A stretch of 64,000 nucleotides of DNA from an uncultured Flavobacteriaceae bacterium (GTDB taxonomy: Bacteria; Bacteroidota; Bacteroidia; Flavobacteriales; Flavobacteriaceae), in NCBI GenBank assembly GCA_947503105.1, contig CANNCM010000001.1, positions 248,001 to 312,000 of the forward strand, written 5' to 3'. The notes under the pieces are model-generated. The model made no database searches. It saw only the letters and a list, made by a program, of their open reading frames with translations, and had not been told where the DNA came from. Made by a program: the position numbers and the translations under genes. How positions within the stretch are numbered: the stretch's first letter is position 1; the number at the start of each line of letters is the position of its first letter. Shown one piece after another: positions 54,755 through 63,868 of the stretch.

Positions 54755-55054
54755 CTAATTTAGCTCCCTATTCTTCCAAGTTTTAAGGTCTCTTTTGGTA
54801 TGCAAAACAGTCAGAACTTCTACAATGTTTTCTTTCAAAATATAATGAATTCCAAATGGAAACCCTTTTATATATCTTACTCGGGTATTTTTATACTTTT
54901 TCTGAAACAAGGCAGGATTTTTTGTAATAACATCAAATTCGTTATATAAGCTTTCCAAGAATCTATCTGTAATATGAGGTGCTTCTAAATCGTAATAATC
55001 AACTACTTGCTGAATATCTTCTTTAGCAAGTACACGAATATGAATTTGAAACAT
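54755..55054 (-). CDS. RelE/ParE-family toxin
   Basis: 99 aa with the RelE/ParE layout: 'FQIHIRVLAKEDIQQVVDYYD' (strand 1 and helix 1, first 21 residues, cited in part), 'ITDRFLESLYNEFDVITKNPALFQKKYKNTRVRYIKGFPFGIHYIL' in blocks, with the 'PALF..KY' and 'FPFGIHY' stretches typical of ParE-like members, then 'IVEVLTVLHTKRD'. ParE toxins poison gyrase, RelE toxins cut mRNA at the ribosome; which applies cannot be read from this sequence. It begins 3 bp after the antitoxin stop. A weak AT-rich hairpin at 54729-54750 may end the transcript. Confidence 0.87.
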   Translation of the reverse strand: MFQIHIRVLAKEDIQQVVDYYDLEAPHITDRFLESLYNEFDVITKNPALFQKKYKNTRVRYIKGFPFGIHYILKENIVEVLTVLHTKRDLKTWKNRELN

Positions 55055-55057
55055 GTA

Positions 55058-55273
55058 TTATTTACGCTTTATAGAAGATTTTAATTCATCAAGTGTTATA
55101 AAGTTGCTTGGGTTTTGTTCGGCTTCGGCAAGGCGTTCGTCCAAAACTTTTTTATGGGCAGAACTCAAAGAAGACTGTTGCAGTTTTTCAACTATATACA
55201 ACTGAAAATCTTCCAAAGTTTTAAAATGGTTCTTAGATAAATTAATGTTTTCCTCAAAAGAAATTGTAGTCAT
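55058..55273 (-). CDS. Antitoxin partner of the RelE/ParE toxin
   Basis: 71 aa from the ATG at 55271-55273; a GTG directly before it (55274-55276) is the alternative start. The sequence is short, charged and mostly helical: 'NLSKNHFKTLEDFQLYIVEKLQ', in two parts, then 'SAHKKVLDERLAEAEQNPSNFITLDELKSSIKRK'. The C-terminal block with 'RLAEAEQNP' and 'LDELKSSI' is typical of the small addiction-module proteins that precede ParE toxins. It has no clear DNA-binding fold. Located 3 bp upstream of the toxin on the same strand, which is the standard order. Confidence 0.82.
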   Translation of the reverse strand: MTTISFEENINLSKNHFKTLEDFQLYIVEKLQQSSLSSAHKKVLDERLAEAEQNPSNFITLDELKSSIKRK

Positions 55274-55291
55274 CACTAATTATTTTATAAT

Positions 55292-55325
55292 CAAAGATAG
55301 CAAAAATCAAACCATTTTATTACAA
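55292..55325 (-). promoter_or_regulatory. Candidate promoter of the toxin-antitoxin operon
   Basis: On the minus strand TTG (55323-55325), 23-nt spacer (the upper limit), TATCTTTG (55292-55299), 18 nt before the antitoxin ATG. The -7 match is perfect. Confidence 0.5.
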
Positions 55326-55495
55326 GAGCCAAAAAATTAAAAGAAGATGACTTAAATGATCTTTTCATAAACCCATAAATAAAAATTTCTAAATTTATAT
55401 AAGCAGGAAATATAGTACTGCTCTAAAATATGAACAAAGCATTAGTTTTAATTGTGTACAGGTTCTTCACGGCCCCTCGATTACAGAAAGCTATT

Positions 55496-55549
55496 GTTCC
55501 GCTAGACGTAGAAGTGGACAGCGGTGAAAACTGGTTAGAAGCCCATTAA
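55496..55549 (+). repeat. 54-bp direct repeat, copy 2
   Basis: Exact second copy of the polA end, in the same orientation. It is not preceded by polA coding sequence: codons before GTT read Leu-Gln-Lys-Ala-Ile, not Tyr-Thr-Met-Val. Its last four bases include the stop codon of odhB (55546-55548 on the minus strand). Confidence 0.95.
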
Positions 55550-56757
55550 AGCTCCAAAGCGTTCATCACATCATTGTCCATCAAAAACTCTTGAGGGTTT
55601 TCTAGAGCTTCTTTAACAGCAACAAGAAACCCAACCGATTCTTTTCCATCTATAATACGATGATCGTAAGAAAGTGCAACATACATCATAGGGCGTATTT
55701 CTACCTTACCATCAACAGCCACTGGTCGTTCAATAATGTTATGCATGCCCAAAATTCCACTTTGTGGAGGATTAATAATTGGTGTCGATAGCATACTTCC
55801 AAAGACGCCACCATTAGAAATGGTAAATGTTCCTCCTGTCATTTCATCAACAGTAATTTGCCCATCTCTAGCACGAATAGCCAAACGTTTCACTTCAGAT
55901 TCTACGCCTCTAAATGTTAGATGTTCGGCATTTCTTATGACTGGAACCATAAGTCCTTTTGGTCCAGAAACCGCAATGCTGATATCACAAAAATCGTAGG
56001 AAATCATCTCCTTTCCATCAATCATAGAATTGACAGCAGGAAAGAGTTTAAGAGCACGAACAACGGCTAAAGTAAAGAAACTCATAAAGCCAAGTCCAAC
56101 GCCGTGTTTATCTTTAAACGTCTCTTTGTAGTGGTTTCTAAGTTCGAAAATAGGCGACATATCGACTTCATTGAAAGTCGTTAGCATGGCCGTTTCATTT
56201 TTGGCAGACACTAATCGTTCTGCAACTTTTCTGCGCAACATAGAAAGTTTTGAACGCGTTACGCCTCGTCCCTCAACATCAACTTTTTGCCCCATAGAAG
56301 GCACTGCTTTTACAGCATCATCTTTGGTAATACGTCCGTCTTTTCCTGTCCCAGAAATCGTAGTGGCATCAATGCCTTTTTCTGCTAATATTTTTTTGGC
56401 GGCAGGGCTTGCCGTTCCCGTTGCATACGTATCGTTGGTTGTCGTTGTGACTGGAGTTGCAGCTACTGGTTTTGGGGCATCGGCTGCGACTGGTGTTGAA
56501 GCATCACCTTCTGGTTTTGTAGCACTTGTATCTATAAGACAAACAACTGCTCCAACCTCAACAGCGTCACCTTCTTCTGCTTTGAGGGTGATTGTTCCGC
56601 TAACTTCTGCAGGAAGTTCAAGCGTTGCTTTGTCGCTATCAACTTCGGCAATGGCCTGGTCTTTTTCGACATAATCGCCATCTTGAACTAGCCATTCTGC
56701 TATTTCAACTTCTGTTATAGACTCGCCCGGGGAAGGCACTTTCATTTCTAAAATCAT
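55546..56757 (-). CDS. odhB: 2-oxoglutarate dehydrogenase E2 (dihydrolipoyl succinyltransferase)
   Basis: 403 aa from the ATG at 56755-56757; the frame runs 18 codons further back into odhA, rejected because ATG 56757 directly follows the odhA stop. Domains: one lipoyl domain (about 1-80, lipoyl Lys43 in '[11 protein letters not shown]'), an Ala/Pro/Thr-rich linker, a peripheral subunit-binding domain ('[20 protein letters not shown]') and the catalytic domain (about 180-403) with '[16 protein letters not shown]', where His and Asp are catalytic. It transfers succinyl groups to CoA in the TCA cycle. Its stop TAA lies inside repeat copy 2. Confidence 0.96.
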   Translation of the reverse strand: MILEMKVPSPGESITEVEIAEWLVQDGDYVEKDQAIAEVDSDKATLELPAEVSGTITLKAEEGDAVEVGAVVCLIDTSATKPEGDASTPVAADAPKPVAATPVTTTTNDTYATGTASPAAKKILAEKGIDATTISGTGKDGRITKDDAVKAVPSMGQKVDVEGRGVTRSKLSMLRRKVAERLVSAKNETAMLTTFNEVDMSPIFELRNHYKETFKDKHGVGLGFMSFFTLAVVRALKLFPAVNSMIDGKEMISYDFCDISIAVSGPKGLMVPVIRNAEHLTFRGVESEVKRLAIRARDGQITVDEMTGGTFTISNGGVFGSMLSTPIINPPQSGILGMHNIIERPVAVDGKVEIRPMMYVALSYDHRIIDGKESVGFLVAVKEALENPQEFLMDNDVMNALEL

Positions 56758-56758
56758 T

Positions 56759-59533
56759 CTATTGTATTTTCGTCTTTTTTCTTTGATTGTCTTTTGTTTT
56801 ATCGAAAACAAAATCTATAATTTCTTGATGTCTTCGCTTGGACCGTGTTGAACTTCCAGCTGCAGGCGCACTGTAGCTTCTTCTTGAAGCTACTCGCCAA
56901 TTCTTTGAAGCTTCAATATGCATCAAAATGTGTGCATATGCGCCCATATTTCTTGGTTCTTCCTGTGCCCAAACAATATCTGTTGCTGTGTTATATTTTT
57001 TTAGAACCGTTTGAATTTCATCTTCTGGTAGAGGAAATAATTGTTCTACTCTAACCAATGCGACGTCTGTTCTTTTGAGTTGTTCTTTCATTTCTAAAAG
57101 ATCATAATAAAATTTTCCTGTGACAAAAACAAGCGTTTTTACCGCCTTTGTCGCTGCGGAATCATCATCAATTAGTGGCTGAAAACTTCCATTGCAAAAG
57201 TCATCTACAGTGGATACTACTTTGGGATGACGTAGCAAACTTTTTGGGGTGAATATTATCAATGGTTTTCTATATGTTGCTTTTAATTGTCGCCTTAAAA
57301 TATGAAACATATTGGCCGGGGTGGTACAGTCGGCAACAAACATATTGTCTTTGGCACAGAGTTGCAAATAACGTTCCATTCGGCCTGATGAATGCTCGGC
57401 CCCTTGACCTTCATAACCGTGCGGCAAAAGCATCACTATTCCGTTGGGTGTTTTCCATTTGTCTTCACCACATGAAATGTACTGATCGATCATGATTTGA
57501 GCGCCGTTACTAAAGTCTCCAAATTGAGCCTCCCAAATTCCTAGTGTGTTTGGACTCGCCATGGCATAACCATAATCAAAACCAAGCACTCCATATTCAG
57601 ATAGTAAAGAATTGTAAATGTAAAATTTGCCCTGATCTGGACTGATGTTATTTAAAAGTACAACCTCTTCTTCGCTATCTTCTACTTTTACAACAGCATG
57701 GCGATGAGAAAATGTTCCTCGTTCTACATCTTGACCAGAAATTCGAACATCAAAACCTTCTTGTAGCAAAGAGCCATAGGCCAAGTGTTCGGCCATAGCC
57801 CAATCGAGTTTATCTTGATCAAACATTATTTGTCGTGATTGAACTAATCGTTCAATCTTACGAATAAATTTTTTGTCTTTTGGTAAACTAGAAACAACCC
57901 CTGCTATGTGTTTTAATTTTTCTTTTGGATAGGTTGTATCGACAACTTCTTTCATGCGATCGGCTCGTGCTCTTGAAAAATCAGTCCACGCTTCTTGCAT
58001 AAACGGTGTGATGACTGTTTTATCTTCTTTCCTAGAATCTTCCAGTTTAGTTTCTAATCTCGCTTTATAGTTTTGCTCCGATTGCTTGATGTAAGCGCGA
58101 TCGATAATCCCTTCTGCAATTAGCTTTTCGGCATAAATATCGCGAGGGTTTTTGTGCTTTGAAATGGCTTTGTACAACTTCGGTTGAGTAAAACGTGGTT
58201 CATCACCTTCGTTATGGCCATATTTTCTATACCCCAACAAATCAATAAAGACATCGCGCTTAAATTCCATTCTGAAGTCTAGCGCAAAACGTACTGCATG
58301 TACTACTGATTCTACATCATCTGCATTGACGTGCAATACAGGAGAGAGTGTCACTTTTCCAACATCAGTACAGTAAGTACTAGATCGAGCATCCAAATAG
58401 TTGGTTGTAAACCCAATTTGATTATTGACAACAATATGTATCGTTCCATTGGTTTTGTAACCATCAAGTTTGGCCATTTGAACCACTTCGTAAATAAGAC
58501 CTTGACCTGCAATAGCGGCATCGCCATGAACGACAATTGGTAGGACCTTACTAAAATCGTCGCCATAATACTGATCTTGTTTTGCACGTGTAATTCCCTC
58601 TACAACAGCGCCTACAGTTTCTAAATGCGAAGGGTTTGGTGCAATACTTAAGTTGATTTTGTTGCCATTATCCGTCAAACGGTTACTGGTCCATCCCAAA
58701 TGATATTTTACATCACCATCAAAGACTTCTTCTTCGTAATCTTTACCATCAAATTCACTGAAAATGTCTTTAGCAGACTTTCCAAAAATATTGGTTAGTG
58801 TATTTAATCGGCCTCTGTGAGCCATGCCCATAACAAACTCTTTTACGCCACATGCTGCAGCTTTTTCTATGAGGGCATCAAGTGCAGGAATTAAAGATTC
58901 ATTCCCTTCCAAAGAAAAGCGTTTTTGCCCCACATATTTGGTGTGCAAAAAGTTTTCAAATGAAACAGCTTCGTTGAGTTTTTTGAGTATATGTTTTTTT
59001 TCATCAGCAGAAAACTGCCCATGATTATCATTATGATTAAGTTTATTTTGTATCCATTGAATCTCTTCGGGTTGGCGAATGTACATATATTCAATACCTA
59101 TAGAATCACAATAAATTGCTTCTAAATGCTTGCGAATTTCTTGAAGTGTTTGTGGTCCAATTCCCAAAATTTCACCAGCATTAAAAACTGTATTCAAGTC
59201 ATTTTGATAAAGCCCAAAATTTTCAATTTCTAAAGTTGGTGCGTATTTTCGACGGTCTCGAACTGGGTTTGTTTTTGTAAAAAGATGCCCTCTAGTGCGG
59301 TAGGCATCAATTAGTTTTAAAACCTGAAATTCTTTTTGAACATGCTCTGGAACTTGAGTGCTTACGCCCTCCATAACTTCGCCATCGAGGCCATAATTGT
59401 CGCTTCCAAAGTCGTAACCCTGAAAAAATGCTTTCCAACTCGGCTCAACACTGTCTGGATCTTGCTGATACTGTTCATACAAATCGGCAAAATATGCGGT
59501 GTGTGCTGCGTTTAAAAAAGAATACTTATCCAT
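56759..59533 (-). CDS. odhA: 2-oxoglutarate dehydrogenase E1 component
   Basis: 924 aa from the ATG at 59531-59533 (preceded by an in-frame TTG). The N-terminus '[21 protein letters not shown]' binds E2. ThDP enzyme motifs follow: '[15 protein letters not shown]', '[10 protein letters not shown]', '[10 protein letters not shown]' and '[13 protein letters not shown]' (Mg and ThDP site), and '[20 protein letters not shown]' later on. It decarboxylates 2-oxoglutarate and passes the succinyl group to OdhB. The pair is read as odhA-odhB without a gap; the E3 gene is elsewhere. Confidence 0.97.
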   Translation of the reverse strand: MDKYSFLNAAHTAYFADLYEQYQQDPDSVEPSWKAFFQGYDFGSDNYGLDGEVMEGVSTQVPEHVQKEFQVLKLIDAYRTRGHLFTKTNPVRDRRKYAPTLEIENFGLYQNDLNTVFNAGEILGIGPQTLQEIRKHLEAIYCDSIGIEYMYIRQPEEIQWIQNKLNHNDNHGQFSADEKKHILKKLNEAVSFENFLHTKYVGQKRFSLEGNESLIPALDALIEKAAACGVKEFVMGMAHRGRLNTLTNIFGKSAKDIFSEFDGKDYEEEVFDGDVKYHLGWTSNRLTDNGNKINLSIAPNPSHLETVGAVVEGITRAKQDQYYGDDFSKVLPIVVHGDAAIAGQGLIYEVVQMAKLDGYKTNGTIHIVVNNQIGFTTNYLDARSSTYCTDVGKVTLSPVLHVNADDVESVVHAVRFALDFRMEFKRDVFIDLLGYRKYGHNEGDEPRFTQPKLYKAISKHKNPRDIYAEKLIAEGIIDRAYIKQSEQNYKARLETKLEDSRKEDKTVITPFMQEAWTDFSRARADRMKEVVDTTYPKEKLKHIAGVVSSLPKDKKFIRKIERLVQSRQIMFDQDKLDWAMAEHLAYGSLLQEGFDVRISGQDVERGTFSHRHAVVKVEDSEEEVVLLNNISPDQGKFYIYNSLLSEYGVLGFDYGYAMASPNTLGIWEAQFGDFSNGAQIMIDQYISCGEDKWKTPNGIVMLLPHGYEGQGAEHSSGRMERYLQLCAKDNMFVADCTTPANMFHILRRQLKATYRKPLIIFTPKSLLRHPKVVSTVDDFCNGSFQPLIDDDSAATKAVKTLVFVTGKFYYDLLEMKEQLKRTDVALVRVEQLFPLPEDEIQTVLKKYNTATDIVWAQEEPRNMGAYAHILMHIEASKNWRVASRRSYSAPAAGSSTRSKRRHQEIIDFVFDKTKDNQRKKTKIQ

Positions 59534-59660
59534 CAATTAATTTGAATCGATTTTTAGAATTTAATCAAAATAAAACTTCATCAAAAATACAACTTTTAGC
59601 AAAACCTATTACTGTTTTTTTAGTTTTATGTTATATAATTTATTGAAGTTATTTTATGTT

Positions 59661-60635
59661 TTATGAGGCTCTATTCATCAGTTGTAACCCAAACGCTTTT
59701 AGGCGCTGCTTTTTAGAAGCTTCAATATGAAGTTGTTCTAAAACATGAAATGCTTGTTTTGTGTAATCTTCAATAGCTGTTTTGGTAGCATGAGCTGCAC
59801 CACTTTCTTCAAAAAGCGTTAAAACTTGTGCTACTTTTTGGTCTGAAGAATTACTTTCTTCACTAAATAAGTGCTTCAAGTTTGTTTTGCAAGTCTCCGT
59901 TCCAAGTTCCATTGCCTTAAGAAATAGATAGGTTTTTTTATTTTCAATAATATCACCTCCGACTTGCTTCCCAAAGAGTTTTGGGTCTCCAAAAGCATCC
60001 AAATAATCATCCTGTAACTGAAATGCTATTCCCAAATTTTTACCAAAATCATATACCTTTTTTTGGTCTTCTATCGAAGCGCCTGCCACAACAGCACCCA
60101 TTTGCATGGCTGCTCCTACCAGTACTGCTGTTTTGTATTCAATCATTTTTATATACTCTGGGATTGTAACATCAAAACGTGTTTCAAAATCCACATCATA
60201 TTGCTGACCTTCACAGACCTCTAGTGCAGTTTTGCTGAACAGTGTTGTAAGTTGTTGAAACTGAATTGCTTCGTACGATTCAAAAAGCTGATAGGCCAAA
60301 ATAAGCATTGCATCTCCTGAAAGTATTCCGGTATTCAAATCCCATTTTTCGTGTACTGTTTGCTGGCCTCTGCGCAGTGGCGCCTTGTCCATAATATCGT
60401 CGTGGATTAATGAAAAATTGTGAAACACTTCAATTGCTAAAGCGGCATTTAAGGCATCGGATATAGTGCCATCAAAACAATCTGTAGTCATCAGTGTAAG
60501 CGTTGGTCGCAAGCGCTTTCCTCCCAATTTTAGGATATACTGAATTGGATCATACAAATTTTTTGGAGTTCTTGTTGTGTTGTAATGCTCCAAATGCGCA
60601 ACAAACTGTTGTTGATAGTGTTCTATAGCTTTCAT
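59661..60635 (-). CDS. Polyprenyl synthetase family protein (trans-isoprenyl diphosphate synthase)
   Basis: 324 aa from the ATG at 60633-60635; the frame extends to 60683, an unlikely start. Both aspartate-rich motifs are present: 'LIHDDIMD' (Asp79, 80, 83) and 'LQDDYLDAFGD' (Asp209, 210, 213). 'LGGKRLRPTLTLMT' is the conserved first region. It condenses IPP units onto an allylic diphosphate to make FPP, GGPP or a longer chain, for quinone, carotenoid or peptidoglycan carrier lipids; product length cannot be read reliably. It lies 124 bp upstream of odhA and is divergent from the TetR operon. Confidence 0.92.
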   Translation of the reverse strand: MKAIEHYQQQFVAHLEHYNTTRTPKNLYDPIQYILKLGGKRLRPTLTLMTTDCFDGTISDALNAALAIEVFHNFSLIHDDIMDKAPLRRGQQTVHEKWDLNTGILSGDAMLILAYQLFESYEAIQFQQLTTLFSKTALEVCEGQQYDVDFETRFDVTIPEYIKMIEYKTAVLVGAAMQMGAVVAGASIEDQKKVYDFGKNLGIAFQLQDDYLDAFGDPKLFGKQVGGDIIENKKTYLFLKAMELGTETCKTNLKHLFSEESNSSDQKVAQVLTLFEESGAAHATKTAIEDYTKQAFHVLEQLHIEASKKQRLKAFGLQLMNRAS

Positions 60636-60719
60636 CTGAACAAAAATAACAGAATTCCAGTTAAAATTAACTCTTGGTCGCACAAATGTTAAAAAATTGT
60701 AAAACTTTGGAAACTTTTA

Positions 60720-60749
60720 TTGTTTTTTAAGTTTCCGTCTGTATCTTTG
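60720..60749 (+). promoter_or_regulatory. Candidate promoter of the efflux operon
   Basis: TTG at 60720-60722, 19-nt spacer, TATCTTTG at 60742-60749, only 12 nt before the tetR ATG, so the expected leader is about 5-7 nt. Full consensus match. Confidence 0.65.
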
Positions 60750-60761
60750 CATTTCTAAATT

Positions 60762-61367
60762 ATGAAAGAAAAAATTATTTATAAATCTGAGGAATTGTTT
60801 TTGACTCTGGGGTTCAAAAACGTGACTATGGACGATATTGCGTCTGCACTTGGTATTTCTAAGAAGACTATTTATACCCATTTTTCAAATAAAACGGAAC
60901 TAGTAAGTGCCGTTACATTCTCAGTTTTAGAGCAAATTTATCTGGGGATAGAACAAATTAATAAAAAAGCAATCAATCCTATAGAAGAGCTGTATGATAT
61001 CAAAATGTTTTTAATTAATTATTTAAAAAATGAACGCGTATCGGCTCAATATCAATTGAAAAAATATTATCCCAAAATTTTCGATCAGTTACAAATCAAA
61101 AAATTTAAAAAAATGCATTCTTCCGTTGAGAATAGCTTAAAAAAAGGTGTAGAATTAAATCTATTTAGATCTGAAATTGATACTGCATTCATCTCTAGAG
61201 TTTATTTTGTTGGAATGACAGGAATTCGAGATACTAGTGTTTTTTCTGAAACTATGTTCGACAAAAACTATCTCATGGAGAGTTATTTGGAATATCACTT
61301 ACGTGCCATTGTAACCGAAAGTGGACTTCAACTACTTGATAATTATATTAAAAAAAATAAAGCCTAA
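60762..61367 (+). CDS. TetR/AcrR-family transcriptional regulator
   Basis: 201 aa. The N-terminal HTH is plain: 'FKNVTMDDIASALGISKKTIYTHFSNKTELVSAV' in blocks, residues about 17-50. The C-terminal ligand domain is helical and not recognisable. It is the first gene of an operon with TolC, MFP and RND genes (1 bp, 0 bp and 5 bp apart), so it most likely controls its own operon in response to a toxic compound or lipid. The inducer is not known. Confidence 0.92.
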   Translation: MKEKIIYKSEELFLTLGFKNVTMDDIASALGISKKTIYTHFSNKTELVSAVTFSVLEQIYLGIEQINKKAINPIEELYDIKMFLINYLKNERVSAQYQLKKYYPKIFDQLQIKKFKKMHSSVENSLKKGVELNLFRSEIDTAFISRVYFVGMTGIRDTSVFSETMFDKNYLMESYLEYHLRAIVTESGLQLLDNYIKKNKA

Positions 61368-61368
61368 T

Positions 61369-62706
61369 ATGTTTAGAATAATCGCCCTCTTTCTGATACC
61401 CCTTTCTGTATGTGCTCAAAACGAGCCACTTCTATTTTCTCTAGAAAGTGCAATTGACTACGCTTTTGAGAATAATATAAATGCCAAAAATAGTGAAAGC
61501 GATGTGCGCTTGGCACAGCTTCAAAAGTGGCAAACCACCTCAACTGGGCTTCCTCAAATTAGTGCCAATGTGGCCTATAATAATTGGATCAAGCAACAAG
61601 TTTCATTGATTCCTGCTGAATTTTTCGGTGGTGCAGCAGGGCAATTCACAGAAGTTGCTTTTGGCACAACGCAAACAATGAATGGCTCTGTGACCCTGAA
61701 TCAAAAAATATTTGACGGCTCATATCTTGTGGGGTTACAAGCTGCCAAAGTGTACCTAGAAATTTCTAAAAACGCCAAAGAAAAAACGTTGTCTGAACTT
61801 CGAAAAGCGGTGGTCAACGCCTATGGAAATGTCTTGATGACAGAAGAAAATTTGAAAATCATTAATTCAAATATTCAAGTGTTAGAGAACAACATTTCTG
61901 AATTGAAAGAAGTTTATAAAAATGGTCTGATTGAAGAGGAAAGTGTAGAGCAACTTCAACTTACGCTTTCTGGACTTGAAAGTAGCAGAAATTATAATCT
62001 TAATCTTAAAAAAATAGCCTATCAAATGTTCAATTTGACTATTGGTTTAGATATTGATAGTGAAGTTCGACTTACAGATCCGCTTGAAACATTAGTTTTA
62101 GCAACCCAACTTAAAAGTTCTGAAAAGACTGATGGAACTGCAGAAAATGTGATCGATTTTAAAATTGCTCAAAACGATTTTCGATCTAAGGAATTATTGC
62201 TGAAACTCGAAAAAAGTAAGGCCTTACCAACGCTTAATGCGTTTATAAATGGGTCTTATGCAGGAAATAGCAACCAATTTGATTTCTTTAAACGTTCACA
62301 AAAATGGTTTGGTGCATCGCAGTTTGGTGTTAATTTGTCAATTCCTTTGTTTAGCTCTTTTGGCAGAACCTCATTAACGCAAAAAGCAAAAATTAATTTA
62401 GAAAAATCTAAACGAAATCTAAATGATGTCAAACAAAAAATAGAATTAGAAATAGAACGCGCAAAAAATGATTTAGACTTTGCTTTGCAAGATTTAAAAA
62501 CAAAAAAACAAGCTCAAGAACTTGCCGAAAGAATTGAACATAAAAATCAAGTAAAATTTTCTGAAGGTATTGCTTCAAGTTTTGAATTGACTCAAGCGCA
62601 AACACAACTCTATTCTGCCCAACAACAATATATTCAAGCAATGTTTACGCTTATAAACAAGTATGTTTTATTAGACACACTTCTAAACCCAATCGAAAAT
62701 CAATAA
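61369..62706 (+). CDS. TolC-family outer membrane efflux protein
   Basis: 445 aa from the ATG at 61369-61371, directly after the tetR stop; a frame open further back into tetR is rejected. N-terminal signal peptide MFRIIALFLIPLSVCAQ. The body contains the two repeated OEP units: long coiled-coil helices around 'LGLKKSKAL'-like 'LLLKLEKSKALPTLNAF' and beta strands such as 'FGVNLSIPLFSSFGRTS', the typical strand-turn of TolC. It should form the trimeric outer membrane exit duct. Confidence 0.93.
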   Translation: MFRIIALFLIPLSVCAQNEPLLFSLESAIDYAFENNINAKNSESDVRLAQLQKWQTTSTGLPQISANVAYNNWIKQQVSLIPAEFFGGAAGQFTEVAFGTTQTMNGSVTLNQKIFDGSYLVGLQAAKVYLEISKNAKEKTLSELRKAVVNAYGNVLMTEENLKIINSNIQVLENNISELKEVYKNGLIEEESVEQLQLTLSGLESSRNYNLNLKKIAYQMFNLTIGLDIDSEVRLTDPLETLVLATQLKSSEKTDGTAENVIDFKIAQNDFRSKELLLKLEKSKALPTLNAFINGSYAGNSNQFDFFKRSQKWFGASQFGVNLSIPLFSSFGRTSLTQKAKINLEKSKRNLNDVKQKIELEIERAKNDLDFALQDLKTKKQAQELAERIEHKNQVKFSEGIASSFELTQAQTQLYSAQQQYIQAMFTLINKYVLLDTLLNPIENQ

Positions 62707-63863
62707 TGATAAAAAGTAACACTCAAATAGTCATGAAAAACACATTATTAATCGCTATGATCGCCGTACTTATTTCTTGTGGAAAAACAAAAAAAGAATC
62801 TGCATCGCTTACGCAGTTGAAATCTCAAAAAGGCGATTTAATCTCTCAAATCGATAGTTTGAGTCAGGTTCTGAAATCTGTAGATTTAGAAATTTCAAAA
62901 CGAGATACTTTAAAACGATTTACTCCGGTCACAGCATTTGAAGCCAAAGAACAGGTTTTTAAGCATTATATTGAGGTTCAGGGCAATGTTGAAGCCGATC
63001 AAAGTGTTGAGCTTTACCCAGAAAGCGGTGGAACTATCACAAAAATACATGTAAAAGAAGGCCAAAAAGTAGCCAAAGGTCATGTTTTGGCACAAATTGA
63101 CAATTCTATTATTGAAAGTTCAATTGTTGAGCTACAAACTCAATTGGATTTGGCAACAACAACTTTTGAGCGTCAACAGCGACTATGGAATCAAAACATT
63201 GGAAGTGAAATGCAATTTCTTCAGGCAAAAGCCAAAAAAGAAGGATTAGAAAATTCCTTAAAAAGCTTAAATACACAAGCAAAAAAACTGAAAATAATTG
63301 CTCCATTTTCTGGAATTGTTGATGAAGTTTTTGCCAAAGTAGGTGGCCTTGCTGTACCTCAAATGCCTGCACTGCGGTTGGTCAATTTGGACAATATACA
63401 TGTTGAAAGTGAAGTGACAGAAACGTATTTGAAGTCCATAAAAAAAGGCGCTGACGTAGAGCTTAGTTTTCCATCTTTGAAGAGAACAATATCGTCTAAA
63501 GTGAGTCAAGTTGGAAATTTTATCAACCCCAACAATCGAAGTTTCAAGGTTCGTGTAAATCTTAATAATACAACAAATGAAATCAAGGCAAATTTACTGG
63601 CAGACGTCAAAATAAAAGATTTTCAAGCCACTGGTGTAGTACTTCCAACAACCATTTTACAAAAAGATCGTTTGGGAAAAACATTTGTGTTTACACTAAA
63701 AAAAGAAGGCGAAGTCTATACCACTCAAAAAACATATATAGATGTAGAGAAGTCATACAACAATCAATCTTACATTTCTAAAGGATTGTCGAAAAACACG
63801 CTTGTTGTCGATAAAGGATCTCGTCTTATTAAAGCGAATGAAATAGTAACTCTTGTTGATTAA
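62706..63863 (+). CDS. RND efflux periplasmic adaptor (MFP)
   Basis: 385 aa. The ATG overlaps the tolC TAA by one base; a second Met (residue 10, MKNTLLIAMIAVLISC) gives a lipoprotein signal with Cys25, which may be the true start. Then a coiled-coil region (about 35-70), the lipoyl domain 'GGTITKIHVKEGQKVAKGHVLAQID' in blocks, a helical hairpin (about 130-195), the second lipoyl half 'IIAPFSGIVDEVFAKVGGLAVPQ' in blocks, and a beta-barrel part. It bridges the RND pump and TolC in the periplasm. Confidence 0.93.
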   Translation: MIKSNTQIVMKNTLLIAMIAVLISCGKTKKESASLTQLKSQKGDLISQIDSLSQVLKSVDLEISKRDTLKRFTPVTAFEAKEQVFKHYIEVQGNVEADQSVELYPESGGTITKIHVKEGQKVAKGHVLAQIDNSIIESSIVELQTQLDLATTTFERQQRLWNQNIGSEMQFLQAKAKKEGLENSLKSLNTQAKKLKIIAPFSGIVDEVFAKVGGLAVPQMPALRLVNLDNIHVESEVTETYLKSIKKGADVELSFPSLKRTISSKVSQVGNFINPNNRSFKVRVNLNNTTNEIKANLLADVKIKDFQATGVVLPTTILQKDRLGKTFVFTLKKEGEVYTTQKTYIDVEKSYNNQSYISKGLSKNTLVVDKGSRLIKANEIVTLVD

Positions 63864-63868
63864 TTGAT

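Larger units (their letters stand above)
54500..55549. mobile_element. Putative 1.05-kb inserted element carrying a toxin-antitoxin pair, at the polA 3' end
   Basis: The segment lies between two perfect 54-bp copies of the polA end (54446-54499, 55496-55549); the period is exactly 1050 bp. Removing it would leave one copy and restore a compact polA-odhB junction in which the two convergent stops overlap. Contents: a possible terminator, about 220 bp of AT-rich sequence without a gene (54530-54754; a dead fragment reads 'GSWETRVLWHLNKKDF' before a stop), the toxin and antitoxin on the minus strand, and about 200 bp more without a gene (55300-55495). I see no transposase, integrase or terminal inverted repeats. 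Direct duplication of a gene's 3' end is what tyrosine-recombinase islands leave behind, so a small passenger or a decayed island is the best reading. Confidence 0.55.

Noticed and set aside
54500-55495. Insertion sequence or transposon as explanation of the polA repeats
   Set aside because: No transposase and no terminal inverted repeats; 54-bp target duplications are far larger than those of known IS elements (2-14 bp).
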